Source: Loxodes magnus
Taxonomy: Eukaryota > Ciliophora > Karyorelictea > Loxodida > Loxodidae
Direction: 5' to 3'
DNA length: 64,000 nt
NCBI GenBank assembly: GCA_946699065.1
Contig: CAMPDV010000065.1
Coordinates: 62,001 to 126,000, forward strand
A program made the translations under genes and the position numbers. Below the pieces are notes generated by a model. The model worked only from the letters and a program-made list of their open reading frames with translations. It was not told the origin of the DNA and did not search any database. This document shows, piece after piece, positions 1-11,537 of the stretch. Numbering within the stretch: the stretch's first letter is position 1; every line of letters starts with the position of its first letter.

Positions 1-489
1 ACTGAAATAGAATTTTAAGTAGATTAAAATAGTTCGACTGAATTAGACTTTTAAGTAAATTAAAATAAGTTTGACTGAAATAGAATTTACAGTAAATTAA
101 AATAAGTTTGACTGAAATAGAATTTTAAGTAAATTAAAATAAGATTGACTGAAATAGAATTTTAAGTAAATTAAAATTAGTTTGACTGAAATAGAATTTT
201 AAGTAAATTAAAATAAGTTTGACTGAAATAGAATTTACAGTAAATTAAAATAAGTTTGACTGAAATAGAATTTTAAGTAAATTAAAATACCTTTGACTGA
301 AATAGAATAATACGTAAATTAAAATAAGATTGACTTAAATAGAATTTTAAGTAAATAAAAATAAGTTTGACTGAAATAGAATTTTAAGTAGATTAAAATT
401 AGTTTGACAGAAATAGAATTTTAAGTAAATTAAAATAAGTTTGACTGAAATAGAATTTTAAGTAAATTAAAATTTGTTTGACTGAAATA

Positions 490-765
490 GAATTTTAAGT
501 AAATTAAGATCAGTTTGACTGAAATAGAATTTTAAGTAAATTAAAATAAGTATGACAGAATTAGAATTTTACGTAAATTAAAATAAGTTTGACTGAAATA
601 GAATTTTAAATAAATTAAGATCAGTTTGACTGAAATAGAATTTAAAGTAAATTAAAATAAGTTTGACTGAAATAGAATTTTAAATAAATTAAGATCAGTT
701 TGACTGAAATAGATCTTTAAATAAATTAAAATAAGTTTGACTGAAATAGAATTTTAAGTAAATTA
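490..765 (+). repeat. Short duplicated block, copy 1 (offset 884 bp)
   Basis: A run of units with the order gtatgacagaattag/ttttacg, ttttaaataaattaagatcag, tttaaag, ttttaaat, then atagatcttt recurs at 1,374-1,649. The tatgac marker lies at 551 here and 1,435 there. The offset of 884 equals 24 units less four bases, which fits several 36-bp units between the copies. Confidence 0.75.
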
Positions 766-1189
766 AAATAAGAGTGATGAAATAGACTTTTAAGTAAATT
801 AAAATTAGTTTGACTGAAATAGAATTTTAAGTAAATTAAAATAAGAGTGATGAAATAGACTTTTAAGTAAATTAAAATCAGTTTGACTGAAATAGAATTT
901 TAAGAAAATTAAAATAAGTTTGACTGAAATAGAATTTTAAGTAAATTAAAATCAGTTTGACTGAAATAGATCTTTAAATAAATTAAAATAAGAGTGATGA
1001 AATAGACTTTTAAGTAAATTAAAATAAGTTTGACTGAAATAGAATTTTAAGTAGATTAAAATAAGTTTGACTGAAATAGAATTTTAAGTAAATTAAAATA
1101 CGTATAAATGAAAAAGAATTTTAAGTAAATTAAGATCACTTATACTGAAATAGAATTTTAAGTAAATTAAATAAAGTTTGACTGAAATA

Positions 1190-1425
1190 GAATTTTAAGT
1201 AAATTAAAATAAGTATGACAGAATTAGCATTTTACGTAAATTAAAATAAGATTGACTGAAATAGAATTTTAAGTAAATTAAAATTAGTTTGACTGAAATA
1301 GAATTTAAAGTAAATTAAAATAAGTTTGACTGAAATATAATTTTAAATAAATTAAAATCAGTGTGATGAAATAGAATTTTAAGTAAATTAAGATCAGTTT
1401 GACTGAAATAGAATTTTAAGTAAAT
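1190..1425 (+). repeat. Duplicated block, copy 1 (offset 924-962 bp)
   Basis: The ordered units gtatgacagaattagcatttt, aagattg, attag, tttaaag, tataattttaaat and gtgtgatg recur at 2,114-2,387. The marker tatgacagaattagc is at 1,214 here and 2,138 there. The second copy has one extra unit (gagtgactg), so the offset grows from 924 to 962 bp within the block. Confidence 0.75.
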
Positions 1426-1649
1426 TAAAATAAGTATGACAGAATTAGAATTTTACGTAAATTAAAATAAGTTTGACTGAAATAGAATTTTAAATAAATT
1501 AAGATCAGTTTGACTGAAATAGAATTTAAAGTAAATTAAAATAAGTTTGACTGAAATAGAATTTTAAATAAATTAAGATCAGTTTGACTGAAATAGATCT
1601 TTAAATAAATAAAAATAAGTTTGACTGAAATAGAATTTTTAGTAAATTA
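1374..1649 (+). repeat. Short duplicated block, copy 2 (offset 884 bp)
   Basis: This is the second copy of the block at 490-765, with the same ordered variants and the same BglII-bearing unit near its end (1,595 against 711). One base change is visible late in the block (aaataaataaaaat for aaataaattaaaat). The sequence after the BglII unit then differs. Confidence 0.75.
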
Positions 1650-2113
1650 AAATTAGTTTGACTGAAATAGAATTTTAAGTAAATTAAAATTAGTTTGACT
1701 GAAATGGAATTTTAAGTAAATTAAAATAAGAGTGACTGAAATAGAATTTTAAGTAAATTAAAATCAGTTTGACTGAAATAGAATTTTAAGTAAATTAAAA
1801 TAAGTTTGACTGAAATAGAATTTTAAGTAAATTAAAATAAGTTTGACTGAAATAGATCTTTAAATAAATTAAAATAAGTTTGACTGAAATAGAATTTTAA
1901 GTAAATTAAAATAAGTTTGACTGAAATAGAATTTTAAGTAAATTAAAGTAAGTATGACATAATTAGAATTTTACGTAAATTAAAATAAGTTTGACTGAAA
2001 TAGACTTTTAAGTAAATTAAAATAAGTTTGACTGAAATAGAATTTTAAGAAAATTAAAATAAGTTTGACTGAAATAGAATTTTAAGTAAATTAAAATAAG
2101 TTTGACTGAAATA

Positions 2114-2387
2114 GAATTTTAAGTAAATTAAAATAAGTATGACAGAATTAGCATTTTACGTAAATTAAAATAAGAGTGACTGAAATAGAATTTTAAGTAA
2201 ATTAAAATAAGATTGACTGAAATAGAATTTTAAGTAAATTAAAATTAGTTTGACTGAAATAGAATTTAAAGTAAATTAAAATAAGTTTGACTGAAATATA
2301 ATTTTAAATAAATTAAAATCAGTGTGATGAAATAGAATTTTAAGTAAATTAAGATCAGTTTGACTGAAATAGAATTTTAAGTAAATT
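2114..2387 (+). repeat. Duplicated block, copy 2, one extra monomer
   Basis: This matches 1,190-1,425 but carries one more unit with the gagtgactg junction just after the gtatgacagaattagc unit. Gain or loss of a single monomer between otherwise collinear copies is the expected result of slippage or unequal exchange. Confidence 0.75.
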
Positions 2388-3128
2388 AAGATCAGTTTGA
2401 CTGAAATAGAATTTTAAGTAAATTAAAATCAGTTTGACTGAAATAGAATTTTAAGTAAATTAAGATCAGTTTGACTGAAATAGAATTTTAAGTAAATTAA
2501 AATCAGTGTGAATGAAATGGAATTTTAAGTAAATTAAAATAAGAGTGACTGAAATAGAATTTTAAGTAGATTAAAATAGTTTGACTGAATTAGACTTTTA
2601 AGTAAATTAAAATAAGAGTGACTGAAATAGAATTTTAAGAAAATTAAAATAAGTTTGACTGAAATAGAATTTTAAGTAAATTAAAATAAGTTTGACTGAA
2701 ATAGAATTTTAAGTAAATTAAGATCAGTTTGACTGAAATAGAATTTTAAGTAAATTAAAATAAGTATGACAGAATTAGAATTTAAAGTAAATTAAAATAA
2801 GTTTGACTGAAATAGAATTTTAAGAAAATTAAAATAAGTTTGACTGAAATAGAATTTTAAGTAAATTAAGATCAGTTTGACTGAAATAGAATTTTAAGTA
2901 AATTAAAATAAGTTTGACTGAAATAGAATTTTAAATAAATTAAAATCAGTGTGATGAAATAGAATTTTAAGTAAATTAAGATCAGTTTGACTGAAATAGA
3001 ATTTTAAGTAAATTAAGATCAGTTTGACTGAAATAGAATTTTAAGTAAATTAAAATCAGTTTGACTGAAATAGAATAATACGTAAATTAAAATAAGTTTG
3101 ACTGAAATAGAATTTTAAGTAAATTAAA

Positions 3129-3850
3129 ATAAGATTGACTGAAATAGAATTTTAAGTAAATTAAAATTAGTTTGACTGAAATAGAATTTAAAGTAAATTA
3201 AAATAAGTTTGACTGAAATATAATTTTAAATAAATTAAAATCAGTTTGACTGAAAAAGAATTTTAAGTAAATTAAGATCAGTTTGACTGAAATAGAATTT
3301 TAAGTAAATTAAAATAAGATTGACTGAAATAGAATTTTAAGTAAATTAAAATTAGTTTGACTGAAATAGAATTTAAAGTAAATTAAAATAAGTTTGACTG
3401 AAATATAATTTTAAATAAATTAAAATAAGTTTGACTGAAATATAATTTTAAATAAATTAAAATCAGTGTGATGAAATAGAATTTTAAGTAAATTAAGATC
3501 AGTTTGACTGAAATAGAATTTTAAGTAAATTAAGATCAGTTTGACTGAAATAGAATTTTAAGTAAATAAAAATAAGTTTGACTGAAATAGAATTTTAAGT
3601 AAATTAAAATCAGTTTGACTGAAATAGAATTTTAAGTAAATTAAGATCAGTTTGACTGAAATAGAATAATACGTAAATTAAAATAAGTTTGACTGAAATA
3701 GAATTTTAAGTAAATTAAAATAAGATTGACTGAAATAGAATTTTAAGTAAATTAAAATTAGTTTGACTGAAATAGAATTTTAAGTAAATTAAAATAAGTT
3801 TGACTGAAATATAATTTTAAATAAATTAAAATCAGTTTGACTGAAATATA
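3129..3850 (+). repeat. Cluster of aagattg / attag / tttaaag / tataatttt blocks
   Basis: The same four-unit series seen at 1,250 and 2,210 appears three times in close succession, with its aagattg junction at about 3,131, 3,316 and 3,722. The first two are 185 bp (five units) apart. In the third copy the tttaaag unit has reverted to ttttaag. Confidence 0.7.
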
Positions 3851-4460
3851 ATTTTAAGTAAATTAAAATAAATTTGACTGAAATAGAATTTTAAGTAAAT
3901 TAAAATCAGTTTGACTGAAATAGAATTTTAAGTAAATTAAGATCAGTTTGACTGAAATAGAATTTTAAGTAAATTAAGATCAGTTTGACTGAAATAGAAT
4001 TTTAAGTAAATAAAAATCAGTTTGACTGAAATAGAATTTTAAGTAAATTAAGATCAGTTTGACTGAAATAGAATTTTAAGTAAATTAAGATCAGTTTGAC
4101 TGAAATAGAATTTTAAGTAAATTAAGATCAGTTTGACTAAAAAAGAATTTTAAGTAAATTAAGATCAGTTTGACTGAAAAAGAATTTTAAGTAAATTAAG
4201 ATCAGTATGACAGAATTAGAATTTTACGTAAATTAAAATAAGTTTGACTGAAATAGAATTTTAAGTAAATTAAGATCAGTTTGACTGAAATAGAATTTTA
4301 AGTAAATTAAGATCAGTTTGACTGAAAAAGAATTTTAAGTAAATTAAAATAAGTATGACTGAAATAAAATTTTAAGTAGATTAAAATAGTTTGACTGAAT
4401 TAGAATTTTAAGTAAATTAAAATAAGTTTGACTGAAATAGAATTTTAAGTAAATTAAAAT

Positions 4461-4690
4461 TAGTTTGATGAAAAAGAATTTTACGTAAATTAAAATAAGT
4501 TTGACTGAAATAGAATTTTAAATAAATTAAAATAAGTTTGACTGAAATAGAATTTTAAGTAAATTAAAATTAGTTTGATGAAAAAGAATTTTACGTAAAT
4601 TAAAATAAGTTTGACTGAAATAGAATTTTAAATAAATTAAAATCAGTGTGATGAAATAGAATTTTAAGTAAATTAAGATCAGTTTGACTG
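4461..4690 (+). repeat. 110-bp three-monomer tandem repeat, two copies
   Basis: The unit tagtttgatgaaaaag/ttttacg and the two that follow occur at 4,461 and again at 4,571. The period is 110 bp because the gatgaaaaag unit is only 36 bp. A related copy lies at 4,865. Confidence 0.75.
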
Positions 4691-6660
4691 AAAAAGAATT
4701 TTAAATAAATTAAAATCAGTTTGACTTAAATAGAATTTTAAGTAAATTAAAATCAGTTTGACTGAAATAGAATAATACGTAAATTAAAATAAGTTTGACT
4801 GAAATAGAATTTTAAGTAAATTAAAATAAGTTTGACTGAAATAGAATTTTAAGTAAATTAAAATTAGTTTGATGAAAAAGAATTTTACGTAAATTAAAAT
4901 AAGTTTGACTGAAATAGAATTTTAAGTAAATTAAGATCAGTTTGACTGAAATAGAATTTTAAATAAATTAAAATAAGATTGACTGAAATAGAATTTTAAG
5001 TAAATTAAAATCAGTTTGACTGAAATATAATTTTAAGTAAATTAAAATAAATTTGAATGAAAAAGAATTTTAAGTAAATTAAAATAAATTTGACTGAAAT
5101 AGAATTTCAAGTAAATTAAAATAAGATTGACTGAAATAGAATTTTAAGTAAATTAAAATCCGTATGAATGAAAAAGAATTTTACGTAAATTAAAATAAGT
5201 TTGACTGAAATAGAATTTTAAGTAAATTAAGATCAGTTTGACTGAAATAGAATTTTAAGTAAATTAAAATCAGTGTGATGAAATAGAATTTTAAGTAAAT
5301 TAAAATAAGAGTGACTGAAATAGAATTTTACGTAAATTAAAATAAGATTGACTGAAATAGAATTTTAAGTAAATTAAAATAAGTATGACAGAATAAGCAT
5401 TTTACGTAAATTAAAATAAGTTTGACTGAAATAGAATTTTAAATAAATTAAAATCAGTGTGATGAAATAGAATTTTAAGTAAATTAAGATCAGTTTGACT
5501 GAAATAGAATTTTAAGTAAATTAAGATCAGTTTGACTGAAATAGAATTTTAAGTAAATTAAAATCAGTTTGACTGAAATAGAATTTTAATTAAATTAAAA
5601 TCAGTTTGACTGAAATAGAATTTACAGTAAATTAAAATCAGTTTGACTGAAATAGAATTTTAAGTAAATTAAGATCAGTTTGACTGAAATAGAATTTTAA
5701 GTAAATTAAAATAAGTTTGACTGAAATAGATCTTTAAATAAATTAAAATAAGTTTGACTGAAATAGAATTTTAAGTAAATTAAGATCAGTATGACAGAAT
5801 TAGAATTTTACGTAAATTAAAATAAGTTTGACTGAAATAGAATTTTAAGTAAATTAAGATCAGTTTGACTGAAATAGAATTTTAAGTAAATTAAGATCAG
5901 TTTGACTGAATTAGAATAATACGTAAATTAAAATAAGTTTGACTGAAATAGAATTTTAAGTAAATTAAAATACGTATGAATGAAAAAGAATTTAAAGTAA
6001 ATTAAAATAAGTTTGACTGAAATAGAATTTTAAGTAAATTAAAATAAGTATGACATAATTAGAATTTTACGTAAATTAAAATATGTTTGACTGAAATAGA
6101 ATTTTAAGTAAATTAAAATTAGTTTGACCGAAATAGAATTTTAATAAATTAAAATAAGTTTGACTGAAATAGAATTTAAAATAAATTAAAATCAGTGTGA
6201 TGAAATAGAATTTTAAGTAAATTAAAATAAGTTTGACAGAAATAGAATTTTAAGTAAATTAAGATCAGTTTGACTGAAAAAGAATTTTAAATAAATTAAA
6301 ATCAGTTTGACTGAAATAGAATTTTAAGTAAATTAAAATAGTTTGACTGAATTAGAATTTTAAGTAAATTAAAATAAGTTTGACTGAAATAGAATTTTAA
6401 GTAAATTAAAATTAGTTTGATGAAAAAGAATTTTACGTAAATTAAAATAAGTTTGACTGAAATAGAATTTTAAGTAAATTAAAATCAGTATGACAGAATT
6501 AGAATTTAAAGTAAATTAAAATCAGTTTGACTGAAATAGAATTTTAAGTAAATTAAGATCAGTTTGACTGAAATAGAATTTTAAGTAAATTAAAATAAGT
6601 TTGACTGAAATACAATTTTAAGTAAATTAAAATCAGTTTGACTGAAATAGAATTTAAAGT

Positions 6661-6992
6661 AAATAAAGATCAGTTTGACTGAATTAGAATTTTACGTAAA
6701 TTAAAATAAGTTTGACTGAAATAGAATTTTAAGTAAATTAAAATAAGTTTGACTGAAATAGAATTTAAAGTAAATTAAAATTAGTTTGATGAAAAAGAAT
6801 TTTACGTAAATTAAAATCAGTTTGACTGAAATAGAATTTTAAGTAAATTAAAATCAGTATGACAGAATTAGAATTTAAAGTAAATTAAGATCAGTTTGAC
6901 TGAAATAGAATTTTAAGTAAATTAAGATCAGTTTGACTGAAATAGATCTTTAAGTAAATTAAAATAAGTTTGACTGAAATAGAATTTAAAGT
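6661..6992 (+). repeat. 332-bp nine-monomer higher-order repeat, copy 1
   Basis: Nine units (one of 36 bp) start at the variant aaataaagatcagtttg. They run through actgaattag/ttttacg, tttaaag, attagtttgatgaaaaag, cagtatgacagaattag and atagatcttt, and end with a tttaaag unit. The same nine units follow directly at 6,993. Pieces of this block are also scattered between 9,800 and 11,350. Confidence 0.85.
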
Positions 6993-7317
6993 AAATAAAG
7001 ATCAGTTTGACTGAATTAGAATTTTACGTAAATTAAAATAAGTTTGACTGAAATAGAATTTTAAGTAAATTAAAATAAGTTTGACTGAAATAGAATTTAA
7101 AGTAAATTAAAATTAGTTTGATGAAAAAGAATTTTAAGTAAATTAAAATCAGTTTGACTGAAATAGAATTTTAAGTAAATTAAAATCAGTATGACAGAAT
7201 TAGAATTTAAAGTAAATTAAGATCAGTTTGACTGAAATAGAATTTTAAGTAAATTAAGATCAGTTTGACTGAAATAGATCTTTAAGTAAATTAAAATAAG
7301 TTTGACTGAAATAGAAT
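6993..7317 (+). repeat. 332-bp nine-monomer higher-order repeat, copy 2
   Basis: This is the direct tandem copy of 6,661-6,992. BglII-bearing units are 332 bp apart (6,944 and 7,276). The only clear difference I noted is ttttaag in place of ttttacg in the gatgaaaaag unit. The match ends in the unit after the BglII unit. Confidence 0.85.
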
Positions 7318-7369
7318 TTTAAGTAAATTAAAATAAGTTTGACTGAAATACAATTTTAAGTAAATTAAA

Positions 7370-9785
7370 ATCAGTTTGACTGAAATAGAATTTTAAGTAA
7401 ATTAAGATCAGTTTGACTGAAATAGAATTTTAAGTAAATTAAATAAGTTTGACAGAAATAGAATTTTAAGTAAATTAAGATCAGTTTGACTGAAAAAGAA
7501 TTTTAAGTAAATTAAATAAAGTTTTACTGAAATAGAATTTTAAGTAAATTAAAATCAGTTTGACTGAAATAGAATTTTAAGTAGATTAAAATAAGTTTGA
7601 CTGAAATACAATTTTAAGTAAATTAAAATAAGTTTGACTGAAATACAATTTAAAGTAAATTAAGATCAGTTTGACTGAAATAGAATTTTAAGTAAATTAA
7701 AATAAGTTTGACTGAAATAGAATTTTAAGTAAATTAAAATAAGTTTGACTGAAATAAAATTTTTAGTAGATTAAAATAGTTTGACTGAATTAGAATTTTA
7801 AGTAAATTAAAATAAGTTTGACTGAAATAGAATTTTAAGTAAATTAAGATCAGTTTGACTGAAATAGAATTTTAAGTAAATTAAAATCAGTTTGACTGAA
7901 ATAGAATTTTAAGTAAATTAAGATCAGTTTGACTGAAATAGAATTTTAAGTAAATTAAAATCAGTGTGATGAAATAGAATTTTAAGTAAATTAAGATCAG
8001 TTTGACTGAAATAGAATTTTAAGTAAATTAAGATCAGTTTGACTGAAATAGAATTTTAAGTAAATTAAAATCAGTTTGACTGAAATAGAATTTTAAGTAA
8101 ATTAAGATCAGTTTGACTGAAATAGAATTTTAAGTAAATTAAAATAAGTTTGACTGAAATAGAATTTTAAGTAAATTAAAATACCTTTGACTGAAATAGA
8201 ATAATACGTAAATTAAAATAAGATTGACTTAAATAGAATTTTAAGTAAATAAAAATAAGTTTGACAGAAATAGAATTTTAAGTAAATTAAGATCAGTATG
8301 ACAGAATTAGAATTTTACGTAAATTAAAATAAGTTTGACTGAAATAGAATTTACAGTAAATTAAAATCAGTTTGACTGAAATAGAATTTTAAGTAAATTA
8401 AAATACCTTTGACTGAAATAGAATAATACGTAAATTAAAATAAGATTGACTTAAATAGAATTTTAAGTAAATAAAAATAAGTTTGACTGAAATATAATTT
8501 TAAGTAAATTAAAATAAATTTGACTGAAATAGAATTTTAAGTAAATTAAGATCAGTTTGACTGAAATAGAATTTAAAGTAAATTAAGATCAGTTTGACTG
8601 AAATAGAATAATACGTAAATTAAAATAAGTTTGACTGAAATAGAATTTTAAGTAAATTAAAATACGTATGAATGAAAAAGAATTTAAAGTAAATTAAAAT
8701 AAGTTTGACTGAAATAGAATTTTAAGTAAATTAAAATAAGTATGACATAATTAGAATTTTACGTAAATTAAAATAAGTTTGACTGAAATAGAATTTTAAG
8801 TAAATTAAGATCAGTTTGACTGAAATAGAATTTAAAGTAAATTAAGATCAGTTTGACTGAAATAGAATAATACGTAAATTAAAATAAGTTTGACTGAAAT
8901 AGAATTTTAAGTAAATTAAAATAAGTTTGACTGAAATAGAATTTTAAGTAAATTAAAATCAGTTTGACTGAAATAGAATTTTAAGTAAATTAAAATAAGT
9001 TTGACTGAAATAGAATTTTAAGTAAATTAAGATCAGTTTGACTGAAATAGAATTTTACGTAAATTAAAATAAGTTTGACTGAAATATAATTTTAAGTAAA
9101 TAAAATACGTATGACAGAATTAGAATTTAAAGTAAATTAAGATCAGTTTGACTGAAATAGAATTTAAAGTAAATTAAAATAAGTTTGACTGAAATAGAAT
9201 TTTAAGTAAATTAAAATAAGTTTGACTGAAATAGAATTTAAAGTAAATTAAAATAAGTTTGACTGAAATAGAATTTTAAATAAATTAAAATCAGTGTGAT
9301 GAAATAGAATTTTAAGTAAATTAAAATCAGTATGACAGAATTAGAATTTTACGTAAATTAAAATAAGAGTGACAGAAATAGAATTTTAAGTAAATTAAGA
9401 TCAGTTTGACAGAAATAGAATTTTAAGTAAATTAAGATCAGTTTGACTGAAATAGAATTTTAAGTAAATTAAAATAAGTTTGACTGAAATACAATTTTAA
9501 GTAAATTAAAATCAGTTTGACTGAAATAGAATTTTAAGTAAATTAAGATCAGTTTGACTGAAATGGAATTTTAAGTAAATTAAGATCAGTTTGACTGAAT
9601 TAGAATTTTAAGTAAATTAAAATAAGTTTGACTGAAATAGAATTTTAAGTAAATTAAATAAAGTTTGACTGAAATAGAATTTTAAGTAAATTAAGATCAG
9701 TTTGACTGAAATAGAATTTACAGTAAATTAAGATCAGTTTGACTGAAATAGAATTTTAAGTAAATTAAAATAAGTTTGACTGAAA
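7370..9785 (+). repeat. 2.4-kb duplicated block, copy 1 (offset 4,167-4,168 bp)
   Basis: A long ordered series of variants recurs at 11,538-13,952. Shared markers include taaataagtttgacag, gttttactg, atacaatttt, aaattttta, two atacctttg/ataatacg pairs, gtatgacataattag and atggaatttt. Marker spacing is 4,168 bp near the start (7,583 and 11,751) and 4,167 bp later (8,184 and 12,351; 9,561 and 13,728). A few units differ near 7,700 and 7,900. The block ends where copy 1 goes on with consensus junctions and copy 2 with a gtgtgaatgaaattg unit. Confidence 0.88.
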
Positions 9786-11537
9786 TAGAATTTTAAGTAA
9801 ATTAAAATAAGTTTGACTGAAATAGAATTTAAAGTAAATTAAAATTAGTTTGATGAAAAAGAATTTTACGTAAATTAAAATAAGTTTGACTGAAATAGAA
9901 TTTTAAGTAAATTAAAATCAGTATGACAGAATTAGAATTTAAAGTAAATTAAGATCAGTTTGACTGAAATAGAATTTTAAGTAAATTAAGATCAGTTTGA
10001 CTGAAATAGATCTTTAAATAAATTAAAATAAGTTTGACTGAAATAGAATTTTAAGTAAATTAAAATAAGTTTGACTGAAATACAATTTTAAGTAAATTAA
10101 AATCAGTTTGACTGAAATAGAATTTTAAGTAAATTAAGATCAGTTTGACTGAAATAGAATTTTAAGTAAATTAAATAAGTTTGACAGAAATAGAATTTTA
10201 AGTAAATTAAGATCAGTTTGACTGAAAAAGAATTTTAAGTAAATTAAATAAAGTTTTACTGAAATAGAATTTTAAGTAAATTAAAATCAGTTTGACTGAA
10301 ATAGAATTTAAAGTAAATAAAGATCAGTTTGACTGAATTAGAATTTTACGTAAATTAAAATAAGTTTGACTGAAATAGAATTTTAAGTAAATTAAAATAA
10401 GTTTGACTGAAATAGAATTTAAAGTAAATTAAAATTAGTTTGATGAAAAAGAATTTTACGTAAATTAAAATAAGTTTGACTGAAATAGAATTTTAAGTAA
10501 ATTAAGATCAGTTTGACTGAAATAGATCTTTAAATAAATTAAAATAAGTTTGACTGAAATAGAATTTAAAGTAAATTAAAATTAGTTTGATGAAAAAGAA
10601 TTTTACGTAAATTAAAATAAGTTTGACTGAAATAGAATTTTAAGTAAATTAAGATCAGTTTGACTGAAATAGATCTTTAAATAAATTAAAATAAGTTTGA
10701 CTGAAATAGAATTTTAAGTAAATTAAAATAAGTTTGACTGAAATAGAATTTAAAGTAAATTAAAATTAGTTTGATGAAAAAGAATTTTACGTAAATTAAA
10801 ATAAGTTTGACTGAAATAGAATTTTAAGTAAATTAAAATCAGTATGACAGAATTAGAATTTTAAGTAAATTAAAATCAGTGTGATGAAATAGAATTTTAA
10901 GTAAATTAAGATCAGTTTGACTGAAATAGAATTTTAAGTAAATTAAGATCAGTTTGACTGAAATAGAATTTTAAGTAAATTAAAATCAGTTTGACTGAAA
11001 TAGAATTTTAAGTAAATTAAGATCAGTTTGACTGAAATAGAATTTTAAGTAAATTAAGATCAGTTTGACTGAAATAGAATTTTAAGTAAATTAAAATAAG
11101 TTTGACTGAAATACAATTTTAAGTAAATTAAAATCAGTTTGACTGAAATAGAATTTAAAGTAAATAAAGATCAGTTTGACTGAATTAGAATTTTACGTAA
11201 ATTAAAATAAGTTTGACTGAAATAGAATTTTAAGTAAATTAAAATAAGTTTGACTGAAATAGAATTTAAAGTAAATTAAAATTAGTTTGATGAAAAAGAA
11301 TTTTACGTAAATTAAAATTAGTTTGATGAAAAAGAATTTTACGTAAATTAAAATTAGTTTGACTGAAATTGAATTTTAATAATTTTTGAATAAGTTTGAC
11401 TGAAATAGAATTTTAAGTAAATAAAAATCAGTATGACAGAATTAGAATTTTAATTAAATTAAAATAAGTTTGACTGAAATAGAATTTTAAGTAAATTAAA
11501 ATAAGAGTGACTGAAATAGAATTTTAAGTAAATTAAA
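9786..11537 (+). repeat. Linker rich in 332-bp-block fragments
   Basis: This stretch between the two 2.4-kb copies is built from pieces of the 6.66-kb block (tttaaag, attagtttgatgaaaaag/ttttacg, cagtatgacagaattag, atagatcttt). The pieces appear several times in changed order. BglII units are at 10,008, 10,524 and 10,671. It also holds a partial copy of the start of the 2.4-kb block. The last 250 bp resemble 18,320-18,536. Confidence 0.75.
10080..10293 (+). repeat. Partial third copy of the 2.4-kb block's start
   Basis: The series atacaatttt, cagtttg, gatcag, taaataagtttgacag, gactgaaaaag, aaataaagttttactg is the same as at about 7,345-7,560 and 11,515-11,730. It then switches into the 332-bp block (aaataaagatcag at 10,315). 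Such a junction marks a past recombination within the array. Confidence 0.75.

Larger units (their letters stand above)
1..6660 (+). repeat. Region A: heterogeneous satellite, few long blocks
   Basis: Neighbouring units differ often, and only short duplications can be followed. Variants typical here are the 36-bp units with gtgtgatgaaatag or gagtgatgaaatag, units reading gacttttaag, units with atagatcttt (BglII), gtatgacagaattag units, and tataatttt units. The low block purity suggests older or less recently homogenised sequence than the right part of the window; that is inference. No non-satellite DNA is visible. Confidence 0.85.

Noticed and set aside
11371-11410. Possible foreign insertion at the aatttttgaat segment
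   Set aside because: It keeps the phase and length of one diverged unit and is found in the same context at about 17,690, 18,390 and 19,352. It is a mutated monomer.
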